A stretch of 64,000 nt of DNA, taken from Leisingera daeponensis DSM 23529. Its GTDB lineage: Bacteria; Pseudomonadota; Alphaproteobacteria; Rhodobacterales; Rhodobacteraceae. The notes below the pieces were generated by a model. It had not been told where the DNA came from, searched no databases, and saw only the letters and a program-made list of their open reading frames with translations. Position numbers and translations under genes: made by a program. Every line of letters starts with the position of its first letter. Position 1 is the stretch's first letter. The stretch spans positions 496,225-560,224 of the forward strand of contig NZ_KI421500.1 of NCBI RefSeq assembly GCF_000473145.1, read 5' to 3'. This document shows, piece after piece, positions 27,951 through 37,464 of the stretch.

Positions 27951-28730
27951 ATGGATCTGGGTATTGCGGGCAAGCGCGCGCTGGTTTGCGCCAGCAGCAA
28001 GGGGCTGGGGCTGGGCTGCGCCGAGGCGCTGGCAGAGGCGGGTGTGAACCTGGTGATGAACGCCCGCGGGGCGGAGGCATTGGAGGCGTCGGCGCAGGCG
28101 ATCCGCGACGCCTATGGCGTGGATGTGGTGACGGTGGCCGCCGATGTGACCACGCCGGAGGGCCAGCAGAAGGTGCTGGAGGCGGCCGAGGGCGTGGACA
28201 TCCTGGTCACCAACGCGGGCGGCCCGCCGCCGGGCATGTGGACCGACTGGGACCGCGAGGATTTCATCAAGGCGCTGGACGCCAACATGCTGACACCGAT
28301 TGCGCTGATCAAGGCGCTGGTTCCGGGCATGATGGAGCGCGGCTGGGGGCGGGTGGTCAACATCACCTCGGTCTCGGTCAAGTCGCCGATCCCGGTGCTG
28401 GGGCTGTCGAACGCGGCGCGGGCGGGTCTTACCGGCTATGTCGCGGGCACCGCGCGGCAGGTGGCAGGCAAGGGCGTCATCATGAACAATCTGCAGCCGG
28501 GCATTCATGCCACCGACCGGGCGGAGGCACTGGACGGCGGCGCGGCCAAGGCGCAGGGCATTTCGGTGGAGGACGCCAAGCAACAGCGCTGCGCCACCAT
28601 CCCGGCGGGCCGCTATGGCACCCGTCAAGAGTTCGGCGCCACCTGCGCCTTCCTGTGCTCGCAGCACGCGGGGTTCATGGTCGGGCAGAATATCCTGCTG
28701 GACGGCGGCGCCACCAACACCACGATGTAA
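27951..28730 (+). CDS. SDR-family oxidoreductase with atypical active site
   Basis: 259 residues. ATG 27951 is preferred over ATG 27945 because GAGGGAGG ends 6 bp before it. Rossmann signature: CASSKGLGLGCAEAL; the NAGG motif follows at ~90. The catalytic Ser is kept (ITSVSVKSPIP), but where YxxxK is expected the sequence reads LGLSNAARAGLTGY, so the usual Tyr is missing. That is typical of a BKR-like SDR subgroup annotated as 3-oxoacyl-ACP reductases without proof. Substrate unknown. Followed by the alkylation-repair gene 10 bp later, probably one transcript. Confidence 0.85.
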   Translation: MDLGIAGKRALVCASSKGLGLGCAEALAEAGVNLVMNARGAEALEASAQAIRDAYGVDVVTVAADVTTPEGQQKVLEAAEGVDILVTNAGGPPPGMWTDWDREDFIKALDANMLTPIALIKALVPGMMERGWGRVVNITSVSVKSPIPVLGLSNAARAGLTGYVAGTARQVAGKGVIMNNLQPGIHATDRAEALDGGAAKAQGISVEDAKQQRCATIPAGRYGTRQEFGATCAFLCSQHAGFMVGQNILLDGGATNTTM

Positions 28731-28740
28731 GGAGTGCTGC

Positions 28741-29862
28741 ATGGCCAGCGGGTTTTCCCTGAAGGACCAGCTCTTCAACCGCGAAAAGGTCCGCTATCTG
28801 GCGGGCCTTTTTTCCGCGGCTGAGGCCGGGTTTGATGCTGAGGCTTTCGAGGCCCAGGTTATGGCGGAGCTGCCGGCGCTGGAGCTGAAGCAGCGGATTG
28901 CGCTGATTGCGCAGGTGCTGGCGGATCATCTGCCCGCAGCCTTGCCCGAGGCAGCGCCCATTCTGCTGAAGGCGCTGCCGCCGCCGCTGGATCCCGGCAA
29001 GACGGATGATGATTTCGGCGACTTCATCTTTGCCCCCTTGGGGGAGTATGTCGCCGCGCGGGGTCTTGAGGCGCACCGGGATCTGTCGCTGGACCTGCTG
29101 GAGGAAATCACCCAGCGGTTTTCGATGGAATGGGCGATCCGGCCTTTCCTGAACCGCTGGCCGGATGAGGTGCTGGCGCGGATGCAGGACTGGGCCGGCC
29201 ACAGCAGCTATCACGTGCGGCGGCTGGTCAGCGAGGGCACCCGCCCGCGGCTGCCCTGGGGCGAGGCGGTGGGCCTTGCGCTTGGCGCTCCGCTGCCGCT
29301 TCTGGACCGGCTGCACGGCGATGGCGCCCGCTTTGTCACCCGCTCGGTCGCCAATCATCTGAACGACATAGCCAAGAAGGATCCGGACCTGGTGATGGAC
29401 CGGCTGCAGCACTGGCACCAGGCCGGGCAGCAGCAGCGCAAGGAGCTGGACTGGATGACCGGCCACGCCCTGCGCGGGCTGGTGAAGGCAGGCCACCCGC
29501 GCGCGATGGCGATGCTGGGCTATGATCCGGATCTGGCGCTGGACGCGCGGATCAGGGTCCCGGAGACCGTGCGCATCGGCGGGGCGCTGGACTTCTCCTG
29601 CCGTCTGGACGGGGCTGCGGGAGCGCCGGTGCTGGTCGATTACATCCTGCATTTTCAGCGCCCTGGGGGGAAAACCTCGGCCAAGGTGTTCAAGCTGAAA
29701 CAGGCAAAGATCAGCAGCGGCACGCTGGAACTGGGCAAGAAGCACAAGCTGAAGGGGGATGCGACCACCTTCAAGCTGGTGCCGGGGCCGCACCGGGTGG
29801 AGCTGATGGTGAACGGCAAGGTGCGCGCCGAGGCGGCGTTTGAGTTGCTGCCGGAAGGCTGA
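28741..29862 (+). CDS. DNA alkylation repair protein, AlkC/AlkD-like
   Basis: 373 residues from ATG 28741 with GGAG upstream. Residues ~1-260 are helical repeats of the HEAT-like kind (ITQRFSMEWAIRPFLNRWPD, YHVRRLVSEGTRPRLPWG), as in AlkC/AlkD glycosylases that remove N3- and N7-alkyl purines without flipping the base. Residues ~275-373 form a beta-rich domain (DYILHFQRPGGKTSAKVFK), the Ig-like extension found in AlkC-type proteins. It is expected to act on chromosomal DNA in the cytoplasm. Co-transcribed with the SDR gene. Confidence 0.85.
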   Translation: MASGFSLKDQLFNREKVRYLAGLFSAAEAGFDAEAFEAQVMAELPALELKQRIALIAQVLADHLPAALPEAAPILLKALPPPLDPGKTDDDFGDFIFAPLGEYVAARGLEAHRDLSLDLLEEITQRFSMEWAIRPFLNRWPDEVLARMQDWAGHSSYHVRRLVSEGTRPRLPWGEAVGLALGAPLPLLDRLHGDGARFVTRSVANHLNDIAKKDPDLVMDRLQHWHQAGQQQRKELDWMTGHALRGLVKAGHPRAMAMLGYDPDLALDARIRVPETVRIGGALDFSCRLDGAAGAPVLVDYILHFQRPGGKTSAKVFKLKQAKISSGTLELGKKHKLKGDATTFKLVPGPHRVELMVNGKVRAEAAFELLPEG

Positions 29863-29892
29863 ACAACTCCCGCTCCGCCCGGCGGCTCCTCC

Positions 29893-29930
29893 GGGCAGCG
29901 CCCGTCCGCCCCGCTGGGCGGGCGCCGCCC
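29893..29930. repeat. Intergenic hairpin repeat flanking the methyltransferase, copy 1
   Basis: GGGCAGCGCCCG ... CGGGCGCCGCCC, a 12-bp stem with one mismatch. It shares the continuous string GGGCAGCGCCCGTCCGCCCC with 31132-31151. There is no T-run, but its place after the alkylation-repair stop could make it a transcript end or stabiliser. Confidence 0.7.
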
Positions 29931-30049
29931 TCAGAACTTTGCACCCCGCATTCCATCACACTTACGTCAGACCTCTCGCCGGCCCGATTGCCCAGGTGAC
30001 CCGTGACCGCTATCCAAACGGTCCGGAACCATCAGGAGAGGCGCCCCCC

Positions 30050-31099
30050 ATGAACCACGAAACCGTGCAGGCTTATTACGGCGAGGTGCTGCAGGGCAGC
30101 GATGATCTTCAGACCAACGCCTGCTGCACGCCGGACGACATGCCGGACCATGTGAAGGCGGTGCTGTCCAAGATCCATGACGAGGTGCTGACCCGCTATT
30201 ACGGCTGCGGCCTGATTGCGCCGGAGGCGCTGGAGGGCGCGCGCATCCTTGATCTGGGCTGCGGTGCGGGCCGCGATGTCTATGCGCTGTCGGCGCTGGT
30301 CGGGGAGCATGGCAAGGTGGTGGGCGTCGACATGACGCCCGCGCAGCTGGAGGTGGCGAGGCGCCATCAGGACTACCACGCCGAGGCCTTCGGCTATGCC
30401 CGGTCCAACGTCGAATTCCACCACGGCTATATCGAGACGCTGGACGCGCTGGATCTGGAGCCGGGCTCGTTTGACATCATCGTCTCCAACTGCGTGATCA
30501 ACCTTGCCACCGACAAGGGCGCGGTGCTGCGCGGCGCGCACCATCTGCTGAAAGAGGGCGGCGAGATGTATTTCTCCGACGTCTACGCCGACCGCCGGGT
30601 GCCGCAGGCGATGGCGGAGGATGAGGTGCTGTACGGCGAATGCCTGTCCGGCGCGCTCTATTGGAACGACTTCCTGACCATCGCGAAAGAGGCCGGGTTC
30701 AAGGACCCGCGGATGGTGACCTCGCGGCTATTGACCATCGAGAACCCGGTGCTGGAAAAGCGGGTGCAGCCGCTGAAGTTCCTGTCAGCCACCTACCGTC
30801 TGTTCAAGCTGCCAGCGCTGGAGCCGGCCTGCGAGGATTACGGGCAGGCGGTGATCTACAAGGGCACAATCGAGCACGCGCCGCACCGTTTCATGCTGGA
30901 TGATCATCATGTGATGGAAGCGGGCAAGGTATTCCCGGTCTGCGGCAATACCTGGATGATGCTGCAGGACACCCGCCTGGCGCCGCATTTCGAGTTCATC
31001 GGCTCGTTTGCGACCCACTACGGGATTTTCGAGGGGTGCGGCGGCAATTCTCCCTTTAACGGGCTGGAGCAGGACGGGGCGGCGCCGGGGTGCTGCTGA
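30050..31099 (+). CDS. arsM: Arsenite S-adenosylmethionine methyltransferase (ArsM-like)
   Basis: 349 residues from ATG 30050 with AGGAGAG upstream. SAM site: ILDLGCGAGRDVYALSALVG, then GVDMTP. Cysteines C25, C53, C148 (VSNCVINL) and C198 (YGECLSGA) reproduce the four arsenic-binding cysteines of ArsM, with the same 28- and 50-residue spacings as I recall for the algal enzyme (C44, C72, C174, C224). The C-terminal ~70 residues carry further cysteines and end GCC. It would methylate As(III) to volatile or less toxic species. No ArsR, ArsB or ArsC gene is next to it. Lies between two copies of a hairpin repeat. Confidence 0.87.
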   Translation: MNHETVQAYYGEVLQGSDDLQTNACCTPDDMPDHVKAVLSKIHDEVLTRYYGCGLIAPEALEGARILDLGCGAGRDVYALSALVGEHGKVVGVDMTPAQLEVARRHQDYHAEAFGYARSNVEFHHGYIETLDALDLEPGSFDIIVSNCVINLATDKGAVLRGAHHLLKEGGEMYFSDVYADRRVPQAMAEDEVLYGECLSGALYWNDFLTIAKEAGFKDPRMVTSRLLTIENPVLEKRVQPLKFLSATYRLFKLPALEPACEDYGQAVIYKGTIEHAPHRFMLDDHHVMEAGKVFPVCGNTWMMLQDTRLAPHFEFIGSFATHYGIFEGCGGNSPFNGLEQDGAAPGCC

Positions 31100-31131
31100 G
31101 TTGATTTGAATGAACCGCCCGGCCGAAGGCC

Positions 31132-31169
31132 GGGCAGCGCCCGTCCGCCCCCATGGGCGGGCGCTGCCC
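31132..31169. repeat. Intergenic hairpin repeat flanking the methyltransferase, copy 2
   Basis: GGGCAGCGCCCG ... CGGGCGCTGCCC, a perfect 12-bp stem. Same element and same orientation as 29893-29930, so the arsM-like gene sits exactly between two direct copies. Confidence 0.75.
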
Positions 31170-31282
31170 CCACTATGATGCAATGACATCTTCGGGCCTG
31201 CCCGTACCGCTTGCGGCGGCTGAGCAGGATTGCTATCCCGGCGTGACCCCAAGCGTTTTTATCGGAAAAGCCCCGAGGCCTC

Positions 31283-32389
<1,107 letters not shown>

Positions 32390-32431
32390 GGCTTAAGAGG
32401 CATTCTGCACCCGGTGAAACAGGAGATGCAG

Positions 32432-33283
32432 ATGCAAGGCAGCTATCAGATCCGGGCGTTGACGCCTGCGGAGATCCGGACCGCCGCGGACTGGGCCGGG
32501 CGCGAAGGCTGGAACCCCGGGCGCAACGATGCCGCGTGCTTTGCCAGCGTCGACCCTGAGGGGTTCTGGGGCGGCTTCCTGGACGGGCAGATGATCGCCT
32601 GCATCTCGGTGGTGAACTACGGGCAGGCGTTCTCCTTCCTCGGCTTTTACATCGTGGCGCCGGCGCACCGCGGCCAGGGCTATGGCTATGCCCTGTGGCA
32701 AAAGGCGCTGGAACATGCCGGGGGCCGGGTTGTCGGGCTTGAAGGGGTGGTGGACCAGCAAAGCAATTACCGCCGCTCGGGCTTTGAGCTGGCGTACCGC
32801 AATATCCGCTTTGGCGGGGTGCCCGCCGGCGGGCTGCAGGCCTCCGCGGATTTCGACCTGTCGCCGCTGAGCGCGCCCGCAGCGGAGCTGGAGGCGCTGG
32901 ACGCCCGCGTCTTCCCGGCGCCGCGCCCGGTTTTCTGGCAGCAGTGGCTGGCGGCGGAGGGGCATCACTCCTTTGCCGCTTACCGGGACGGAGGCCTGGC
33001 CGGATTCGGCACCCTGCGGCGCTGCGGCAGCGGCTGCAAGATAGGGCCGCTGGTGGCGGTCTCCCGCCCGGCGGCGGAGGCGGTGCTGGCGCGGCTTCTG
33101 CAGGAGCTGCCATCGGGGCAGGAGGTGTTCCTGGATGTGCCGGAACCGCATTCTGCGGCGGTGGACCTGGCGCGCGCCCTGGGGCTGGCGCCGGTGTTTG
33201 AGACCGCCCGGATGTACCGCGGGCCTGCGCCGCGGCTGGAGACGGATCTGATCTACGGCGTGACCAGTTTCGAACTCGGGTAG
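32432..33283 (+). CDS. GNAT-family N-acetyltransferase
   Basis: 283 residues from ATG 32432, which has GGAG at good spacing; GTG 32414 and ATG 32426 are less suitable. Residues ~1-130 are a GNAT domain with the acetyl-CoA loop VAPAHRGQGYGYALW (R/Q-x-x-G-x-G/A). The second half (DFDLSPLSAP, then FWQQWLAAEGHHSF) resembles the extra domain of YitH-type acetyltransferases. Acceptor unknown. It starts 42 bp after the ABC ATPase and is probably co-transcribed. Confidence 0.8.
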   Translation: MQGSYQIRALTPAEIRTAADWAGREGWNPGRNDAACFASVDPEGFWGGFLDGQMIACISVVNYGQAFSFLGFYIVAPAHRGQGYGYALWQKALEHAGGRVVGLEGVVDQQSNYRRSGFELAYRNIRFGGVPAGGLQASADFDLSPLSAPAAELEALDARVFPAPRPVFWQQWLAAEGHHSFAAYRDGGLAGFGTLRRCGSGCKIGPLVAVSRPAAEAVLARLLQELPSGQEVFLDVPEPHSAAVDLARALGLAPVFETARMYRGPAPRLETDLIYGVTSFELG

Positions 33284-33406
33284 GGGGGCGCTGCCCCCGC
33301 CGCCGCTGTATAGGGGCTCCGCCCGTTCAGCCCTGAAACCGTCCCCCGGACGGTTCCCGGGAAGGGCTTCACCCCCCCCCCCCGGAGTATTTTTGCAAAG
33401 AGGAAG
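33284..33406. repeat. Roseobacter-style intergenic repeat block with C12 tract
   Basis: Contains the hairpin GGGGGCGCTGCCCCC (33284-33298), GGGGCTCCGCCC, a run of 12 C at 33372-33383, and CCGGAGTATTTTTGCAAAGA ending AGG near 33403. Similar GGAGTATTT or GGGATATTT elements lie at 51314-51378 and 52912-52940. It separates convergent genes, so the first hairpin may also act as a transcription stop. Homopolymer length should be treated with care. Confidence 0.6.
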
Positions 33407-33442
33407 GCCGCGCTTGCAGACACGCTGCCGGTGCGGCGGCGT

Positions 33443-34078
33443 TTAGCGCAGGGCGCGCCCGTAGCGCAGGAACAGATGCGCCAGCGTGCATACGGCCGCA
33501 AGCGCCAACAGGCCCAGGCCGCGCTCGTACAAGCCGTCGACGCCGGTGGGCAGGAAAAAGAACACCGGCGCCGTCAGTGTCCAAAGCACCGAGATGCCCC
33601 GCAGCATCCGGGTGTAGCCTTGGCCCATCTGCCCCGCCGCACCTGCCATCACCCAGGGCGCGACCGCCATCAGCACCCCCAGCGCGTAGACCAGGTAAAT
33701 GTGGATCACCACGCCCTCGTTATCGCTGTCGCCGTATTCGTTGCGCGCGCCGACCAGAAAGACGATCAGCCCCATCAGCGCAAAGGCGACGATCCCGAAG
33801 CTCCAGCCGCGGCCGCCCAGATGCACATGGGCGGCGGCAACGGCGATGGCAACCAGCGCTGCGGAAAAGGCATAAAGGCCCGAATCCGCGATGAATTCAT
33901 AGCGCCCCGCGCCAAGGTCGCTGATCGTGTCCGCCACCCAGTCATGGCCGGGCACAATGACGCCGGCGGCAATCACCGAGGCGGCCAGCAGGACACAGCC
34001 GAGAACGGCATAGCACGCGAGCAGGATGATGAGGGTGGGGGCGTTGTGCAGGGCGGGGGGAAGCGAAATCTGGGACAT
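33443..34078 (-). CDS. DUF998-like membrane protein
   Basis: 211 residues from ATG 34078, with GGAGCCC upstream. The longer frame begins at a TTG without support. Six hydrophobic segments are visible, beginning APTLIILLACYAVLGCVLLA. The loop after the first, VPGHDWVADTISDLGAG, is the conserved feature of DUF998 proteins (H-D-x-x-S-x-L-G). A second loop has GARNEYGDSDNEG. Inner-membrane protein of unknown function. Convergent with the GNAT gene. Confidence 0.75.
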   Translation of the reverse strand: MSQISLPPALHNAPTLIILLACYAVLGCVLLAASVIAAGVIVPGHDWVADTISDLGAGRYEFIADSGLYAFSAALVAIAVAAAHVHLGGRGWSFGIVAFALMGLIVFLVGARNEYGDSDNEGVVIHIYLVYALGVLMAVAPWVMAGAAGQMGQGYTRMLRGISVLWTLTAPVFFFLPTGVDGLYERGLGLLALAAVCTLAHLFLRYGRALR

Positions 34079-34305
34079 GGGCGCGGGCTCCGGTTGCGTA
34101 CAGCGGTTCAACGCGGCGGTGGGGCCAGCTGTTCCGCGCTAGCGGGCAAGCAGCGGCGGGTGCGGCTGCTTATGCGGGCGTGGCACCAGGCTGCGGCTGA
34201 AGGCGGATCTGAAATCCGGTACTGCGCGGGCGGAACCGAGGCGGGGGTCTCTGCCCAGGCGCTGCGCGCCGTCTTCGGGAAATTTCAGCCGCAAGAAGAA
34301 GGGTC

Positions 34306-34980
34306 TTAGCGCCCGTAGGGATCGTAGTCCTGCAAGCGCTTTCCGGGTTCGTCCACGAACAGCTCCGGCAGGGCAGAGGCGTCCTCGATCAGGTCGACCC
34401 GGAACACCCGGAAATCCTGCCGCGTTTCGCACCACGCGGTCAGGGTCCAGACCCGGCCCCAGTATTCCATGTGCAGCGGGCGGATCTTGCGCTCCGTCAG
34501 GGTGCCGTCGATGCGGCGGTAAGTGAGCTGCAGTTTCTGCCGCGCCTTAATGGCGGCCCGCAGCGTAGGCATGTGGGCCAGGGCGCGGGCGGCGTCCGAG
34601 AAGGGGTAGACCGCGAATTTCCAGGCGTCGGCCTCCGCGATGGTCTGTTCCGGCAGCACCGCGTCCACCTTGGCCGCCAGCGACAGGGCGGCGGCCTTCA
34701 GGTCCGGGTCGGCGGCCTCGGCCACGATGGCCATGCCGAGGTTCAGCGCCTCCAGCTCCTCTGGCGTCAGGGTGAGCGGCGGCAGGCTGATCTGCTCGCG
34801 CACCATGTAACCGACGCCGCGCTCGCCCTCGACCGGCACGCCGGAGGCCATCAGCGTTTCCATGTCGCGGTAGATAGTGCGGGTGGAAACCTCCAGCCGC
34901 CCGGCGATGTCCTGGGCGCGGTGCAGCTTCCCGTCGCGCAGGATCTGGATGATTTCGAAAAGGCGGTCGGTGCGGCGCAT
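34306..34980 (-). CDS. HTH/WYL-domain transcriptional regulator, YafY-like
   Basis: 224 residues from ATG 34980. Residues 1-55: an HTH_11-type winged helix (RLFEIIQILRDGKLHRAQDI, then STRTIYRDMETL). Residues ~130-215: a WYL domain (KARQKLQLTYRRIDGTLTER, then WTLTAWCETRQDFRVFRVD). WYL regulators sense nucleotides or small ligands and often repress neighbouring genes. The monooxygenase-like gene on the same strand 81 bp upstream is a natural candidate target or partner. A G/C-rich hairpin lies between the two genes. Confidence 0.88.
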   Translation of the reverse strand: MRRTDRLFEIIQILRDGKLHRAQDIAGRLEVSTRTIYRDMETLMASGVPVEGERGVGYMVREQISLPPLTLTPEELEALNLGMAIVAEAADPDLKAAALSLAAKVDAVLPEQTIAEADAWKFAVYPFSDAARALAHMPTLRAAIKARQKLQLTYRRIDGTLTERKIRPLHMEYWGRVWTLTAWCETRQDFRVFRVDLIEDASALPELFVDEPGKRLQDYDPYGR

Positions 34981-35016
34981 GGGCCTAGCCTTTGCGCGGG
35001 TGAGGGGGGAGGTCAA

Positions 35017-35054
35017 GGGCTGCGCCTGCTGTCCTTGGCGGACAGGCGCAGCCC
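35017..35054 (-). terminator. G/C-rich hairpin between the monooxygenase and WYL genes
   Basis: GGGCTGCGCCTG ... CAGGCGCAGCCC, a perfect 12-bp stem with extra inner pairing (GTCC/GGAC). No T-run. It lies 7 bp after the monooxygenase-like stop, so it could reduce transcription into the WYL gene or protect the upstream mRNA. Confidence 0.5.
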
Positions 35055-35061
35055 TCAGGTC

Positions 35062-35370
35062 TTAGGGCGTCATCTGCCACCGCACCTCTTCATGGCGTAT
35101 GGCCGCGCTGTCGGGTGCAATGGCCGCAACCACGTCAGGGGCGAACTCCTGCTGCATGAAGGCCTGCGCCGCCTGTTGCGCTGTGGCCATGTCCTTCCAC
35201 ACCACATAGTCGGTCCAGCTGCCGTCCGCCCCCCGGCTCAGCTGGCGGGTGACAAAGCCGTCCTGAGCGCGCACGAAAGCCTCTGTGCGCTGCATCAGCT
35301 CTGTGAACGCCGCGGGACTCACGCCCTCGGCCAGTTTGAAGGTCACGATTTCGGCGGCATGTTTGCTCAT
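35062..35370 (-). CDS. Antibiotic-biosynthesis-monooxygenase-like (dimeric alpha/beta barrel) protein
   Basis: 102 residues from ATG 35370, preceded by AAAGGAG, which decides the start. The pattern AAEIVTFKLAEGVSPAAFTE, then FVTRQLSRGADGSWTDYVVW and a C-terminal HEEVRWQM fits a ferredoxin-like ABM fold. Members range from quinone-forming monooxygenases to heme-degrading enzymes and stress proteins of unknown substrate. A perfect inverted repeat lies 45 bp upstream, so it is likely tightly regulated. Confidence 0.75.
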   Translation of the reverse strand: MSKHAAEIVTFKLAEGVSPAAFTELMQRTEAFVRAQDGFVTRQLSRGADGSWTDYVVWKDMATAQQAAQAFMQQEFAPDVVAAIAPDSAAIRHEEVRWQMTP

Positions 35371-35415
35371 CACGTTTCTCCTTTGTTCATGTGATGGGCT
35401 GGATTTACCGTGCTG

Positions 35416-35439
35416 CAACTGACATAAACCTGTCAGTTG
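35416..35439 (-). promoter_or_regulatory. Perfect 24-bp operator-like inverted repeat
   Basis: CAACTGACA - TAAACC - TGTCAGTTG, a 9-bp perfect inverted repeat with a 6-bp spacer, 45 bp upstream of the monooxygenase-like ATG. Its length and symmetry suit a TetR- or MarR-type dimer. No TetR or MarR gene is adjacent; the nearby WYL regulator is the only candidate in view. Confidence 0.6.
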
Positions 35440-35449
35440 GATGCGGGCT

Positions 35450-35484
35450 GCCTGCAAAAACTGCGAAATCCTTCGCTTGCAGGC
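35450..35484 (+). other. Nested hairpin upstream of tatA
   Basis: GCCTGCAA - AAACT - GCGAA-ATCC-TTCGC - TTGCAGGC: an outer 8-bp stem and an inner 5-bp stem, 113 bp before tatA and just beyond the operator-like repeat. It could be an RNA leader structure or part of the divergent promoter region. Confidence 0.4.
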
Positions 35485-35596
35485 ACCTTCCGCGCGCGGA
35501 GTTGCTTTCGCTCAAAGCAGGCCGCGCGCTAAACCCGTAGCGAAGAATTCCACCGGCGCCGCAAATCCGCGCCGGATCACGTAAGGAGAGACACTC

Positions 35597-35812
35597 ATGC
35601 TCAACAATATCGGCCTGCCCGGCCTGCTGCTCATCGCCGTTGTGGTTCTGGTCCTGTTCGGCCGCGGCAAGATTTCCTCGCTGATGGGCGAAGTCGGCAA
35701 GGGCATCACCTCGTTCAAGAAGGGCATCAGCGAAGGCAGCAACGAGCTGGAGCAGGACTCTGTGACCTCGGCCAAGGACGTGACGCCCGAGACCGAAAAA
35801 GACAAGGTCTAA
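35597..35812 (+). CDS. tatA: Sec-independent protein translocase subunit TatA
   Basis: 71 residues. One N-terminal membrane helix ([17 protein letters not shown]) is followed by the hinge and amphipathic helix [20 protein letters not shown], including the conserved FG at the helix end, then a short acidic tail. TatA polymerises to form the Tat pore for folded proteins. AAGGAG sits just before the start. First gene of tatABC; tatB begins 6 bp after its stop. Confidence 0.93.
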   Translation: MLNNIGLPGLLLIAVVVLVLFGRGKISSLMGEVGKGITSFKKGISEGSNELEQDSVTSAKDVTPETEKDKV

Positions 35813-35818
35813 GCGCGA

Positions 35819-36283
35819 ATGTTCGATCTTGGGTGGACCGAACTGCTGGTCATCGGCGTTGTCGCGCTGATCGTGGTCGGCCCCAAGGACCTGCCGGTGC
35901 TGTTCCGCAATGTCGGGCGGTTCGTGGGCAAGGCCAAGGGGATGGCGCGCGAGTTCAGCCGGGCAATGCATGACGCGGCAGATGAGGCCGGGGTCAATGA
36001 GGTCGCCAAGGGCCTGAAAGCGGCGTCGAATCCGATGAGCGCAGCCATGGACGGGGTCAAGCAGGCGGCGCAGGAGATGGCTTCGTCGATCGACCCGGCG
36101 AAGTTTGACCCCGGCAGCGAGACCGGCAAGCTGGCCGCGCAGCGCGCCGAGGATGCCAAGAAGATCCAGGCCTCCACCGCGCGTGCCGCGGCGGAGCGCA
36201 AGGCGCGCGAGGCGGAAGAGGCGCTGGCCAAGGCAGAAGCTGCCGAAGCGGCGCTGAAGACGGATGATGGGGCCAAATCATGA
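35819..36283 (+). CDS. tatB: Sec-independent protein translocase subunit TatB
   Basis: 154 residues. [20 protein letters not shown] is the TatB membrane helix with its conserved Glu; [20 protein letters not shown] begins the amphipathic helix. The longer Ala/Lys/Glu-rich tail (~100-150) is helical and typical of TatB versus TatA. TatB with TatC binds twin-arginine signal peptides. The stop overlaps tatC (ATGA). Confidence 0.93.
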   Translation: MFDLGWTELLVIGVVALIVVGPKDLPVLFRNVGRFVGKAKGMAREFSRAMHDAADEAGVNEVAKGLKAASNPMSAAMDGVKQAAQEMASSIDPAKFDPGSETGKLAAQRAEDAKKIQASTARAAAERKAREAEEALAKAEAAEAALKTDDGAKS

Positions 36284-37182
36284 GCAACCCGGATGAGATC
36301 GACGACTCAACCGCACCGCTGATCGAGCATCTGGCCGAGCTGCGCACGCGGCTTATTCATTCGGTGCTGGCCTTCATGGTTGGCATGGTGATCTGTTTCA
36401 CCGTGGCAACGCCGGTGTTCAACTTCCTCACCGCGCCGCTGTGCGAGGTGCTGGCGGAAAGCGGCCAGGACTGCGCGCTGATCTTCATCAGCCCGCAGGA
36501 GGGTTTCTTTGTCGCGATCAAGATCTCCTTCCTGGGCGGCTTTATGCTGGCGTTTCCCTTTATCGGGTACCAGCTGTGGCGGTTTGTGGCGCCGGGCCTG
36601 TACAAGTCTGAGAAGGGGGCGTTCCTGCCTTTCCTGGTGGCGTCGCCCTTCATGTTCATTCTGGGCGCCAGCTTTGCCTTCTATGTCGTCACCCCGCTGG
36701 CCTACGACTTCTTCCTGGGCTTCCAGCAGTTCGGCGCCACTGGCGAGGCGATTACCGGCGAGGAGGTCACTCAGGGTCTCAGCGTGGTGTTCCAGGGCTC
36801 CGCGCAGGAGTATCTGAACCTGACCATCAAGTTCATCGTGGCCTTTGGCCTGTGCTTCCAACTGCCGGTGCTGCTGACGCTGATGGGCAAGGCCGGTCTG
36901 GTCAGCGCCGAAGGCCTGGGGTCAGTCCGCAAATACGCGGTGGTTGCGATTCTGGTGCTGGCAGCCCTGGTGACGCCGCCGGACGTGATCACTCAGATCA
37001 TCCTGTTTGTGGTCGTTTACGGGCTGTATGAAATCTCGATTTTCCTGGTCCGCAGGGTCGAGACCAAGCGCGAGGCAAAGCTGCGCGCCGAGGGCTACTA
37101 TGACGATGAGGACGAGATGGACGCCCATCCCGACGATCCCCTGATGGCTGAGTTCGAGGCTGAGGACGGCAAGGGCACATAG
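36280..37182 (+). CDS. tatC: Sec-independent protein translocase subunit TatC
   Basis: 300 residues with six membrane helices. The N-terminal [20 protein letters not shown] and the loop [21 protein letters not shown] are TatC landmarks, the latter near the signal-peptide site. It ends in an acidic tail ([13 protein letters not shown]). TatC is the receptor for twin-arginine precursors. Last gene of the operon; a strong terminator follows 22 bp later. Confidence 0.95.
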   Translation: MSNPDEIDDSTAPLIEHLAELRTRLIHSVLAFMVGMVICFTVATPVFNFLTAPLCEVLAESGQDCALIFISPQEGFFVAIKISFLGGFMLAFPFIGYQLWRFVAPGLYKSEKGAFLPFLVASPFMFILGASFAFYVVTPLAYDFFLGFQQFGATGEAITGEEVTQGLSVVFQGSAQEYLNLTIKFIVAFGLCFQLPVLLTLMGKAGLVSAEGLGSVRKYAVVAILVLAALVTPPDVITQIILFVVVYGLYEISIFLVRRVETKREAKLRAEGYYDDEDEMDAHPDDPLMAEFEAEDGKGT

Positions 37183-37204
37183 TCCGGGACCGGTTTGAAA
37201 TGAG

Positions 37205-37234
37205 AAGGCGCGCCTGCAAGGGCGCGCCTTTTTT
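37205..37234 (+). terminator. Terminator of tatABC
   Basis: AAGGCGCGCC - TGCAAG - GGCGCGCCTT followed by TTTT: a perfect 10-bp stem and U-tract. Confidence 0.9.
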
Positions 37235-37464
37235 GCTTCAAGGCTCAAAAGGCATCTTGCCGACTGCATCGGGGACCCGGTTAAGGAGGCTCATATCGCC
37301 TGCCGCCGCTGCATTTACATGCGGTTCCACTCCTGCCAGCAGCAAGTCCTGTGCAGGCAGAAGGCTTGATGGCGGACCCCAAAACCTGCAGCATCATACT
37401 GAGCACATTTGCCGCAGGCGAGTTCCACAAGGCGGTGTCCGGTTTAGTAACTAGGAGGTTTGTT

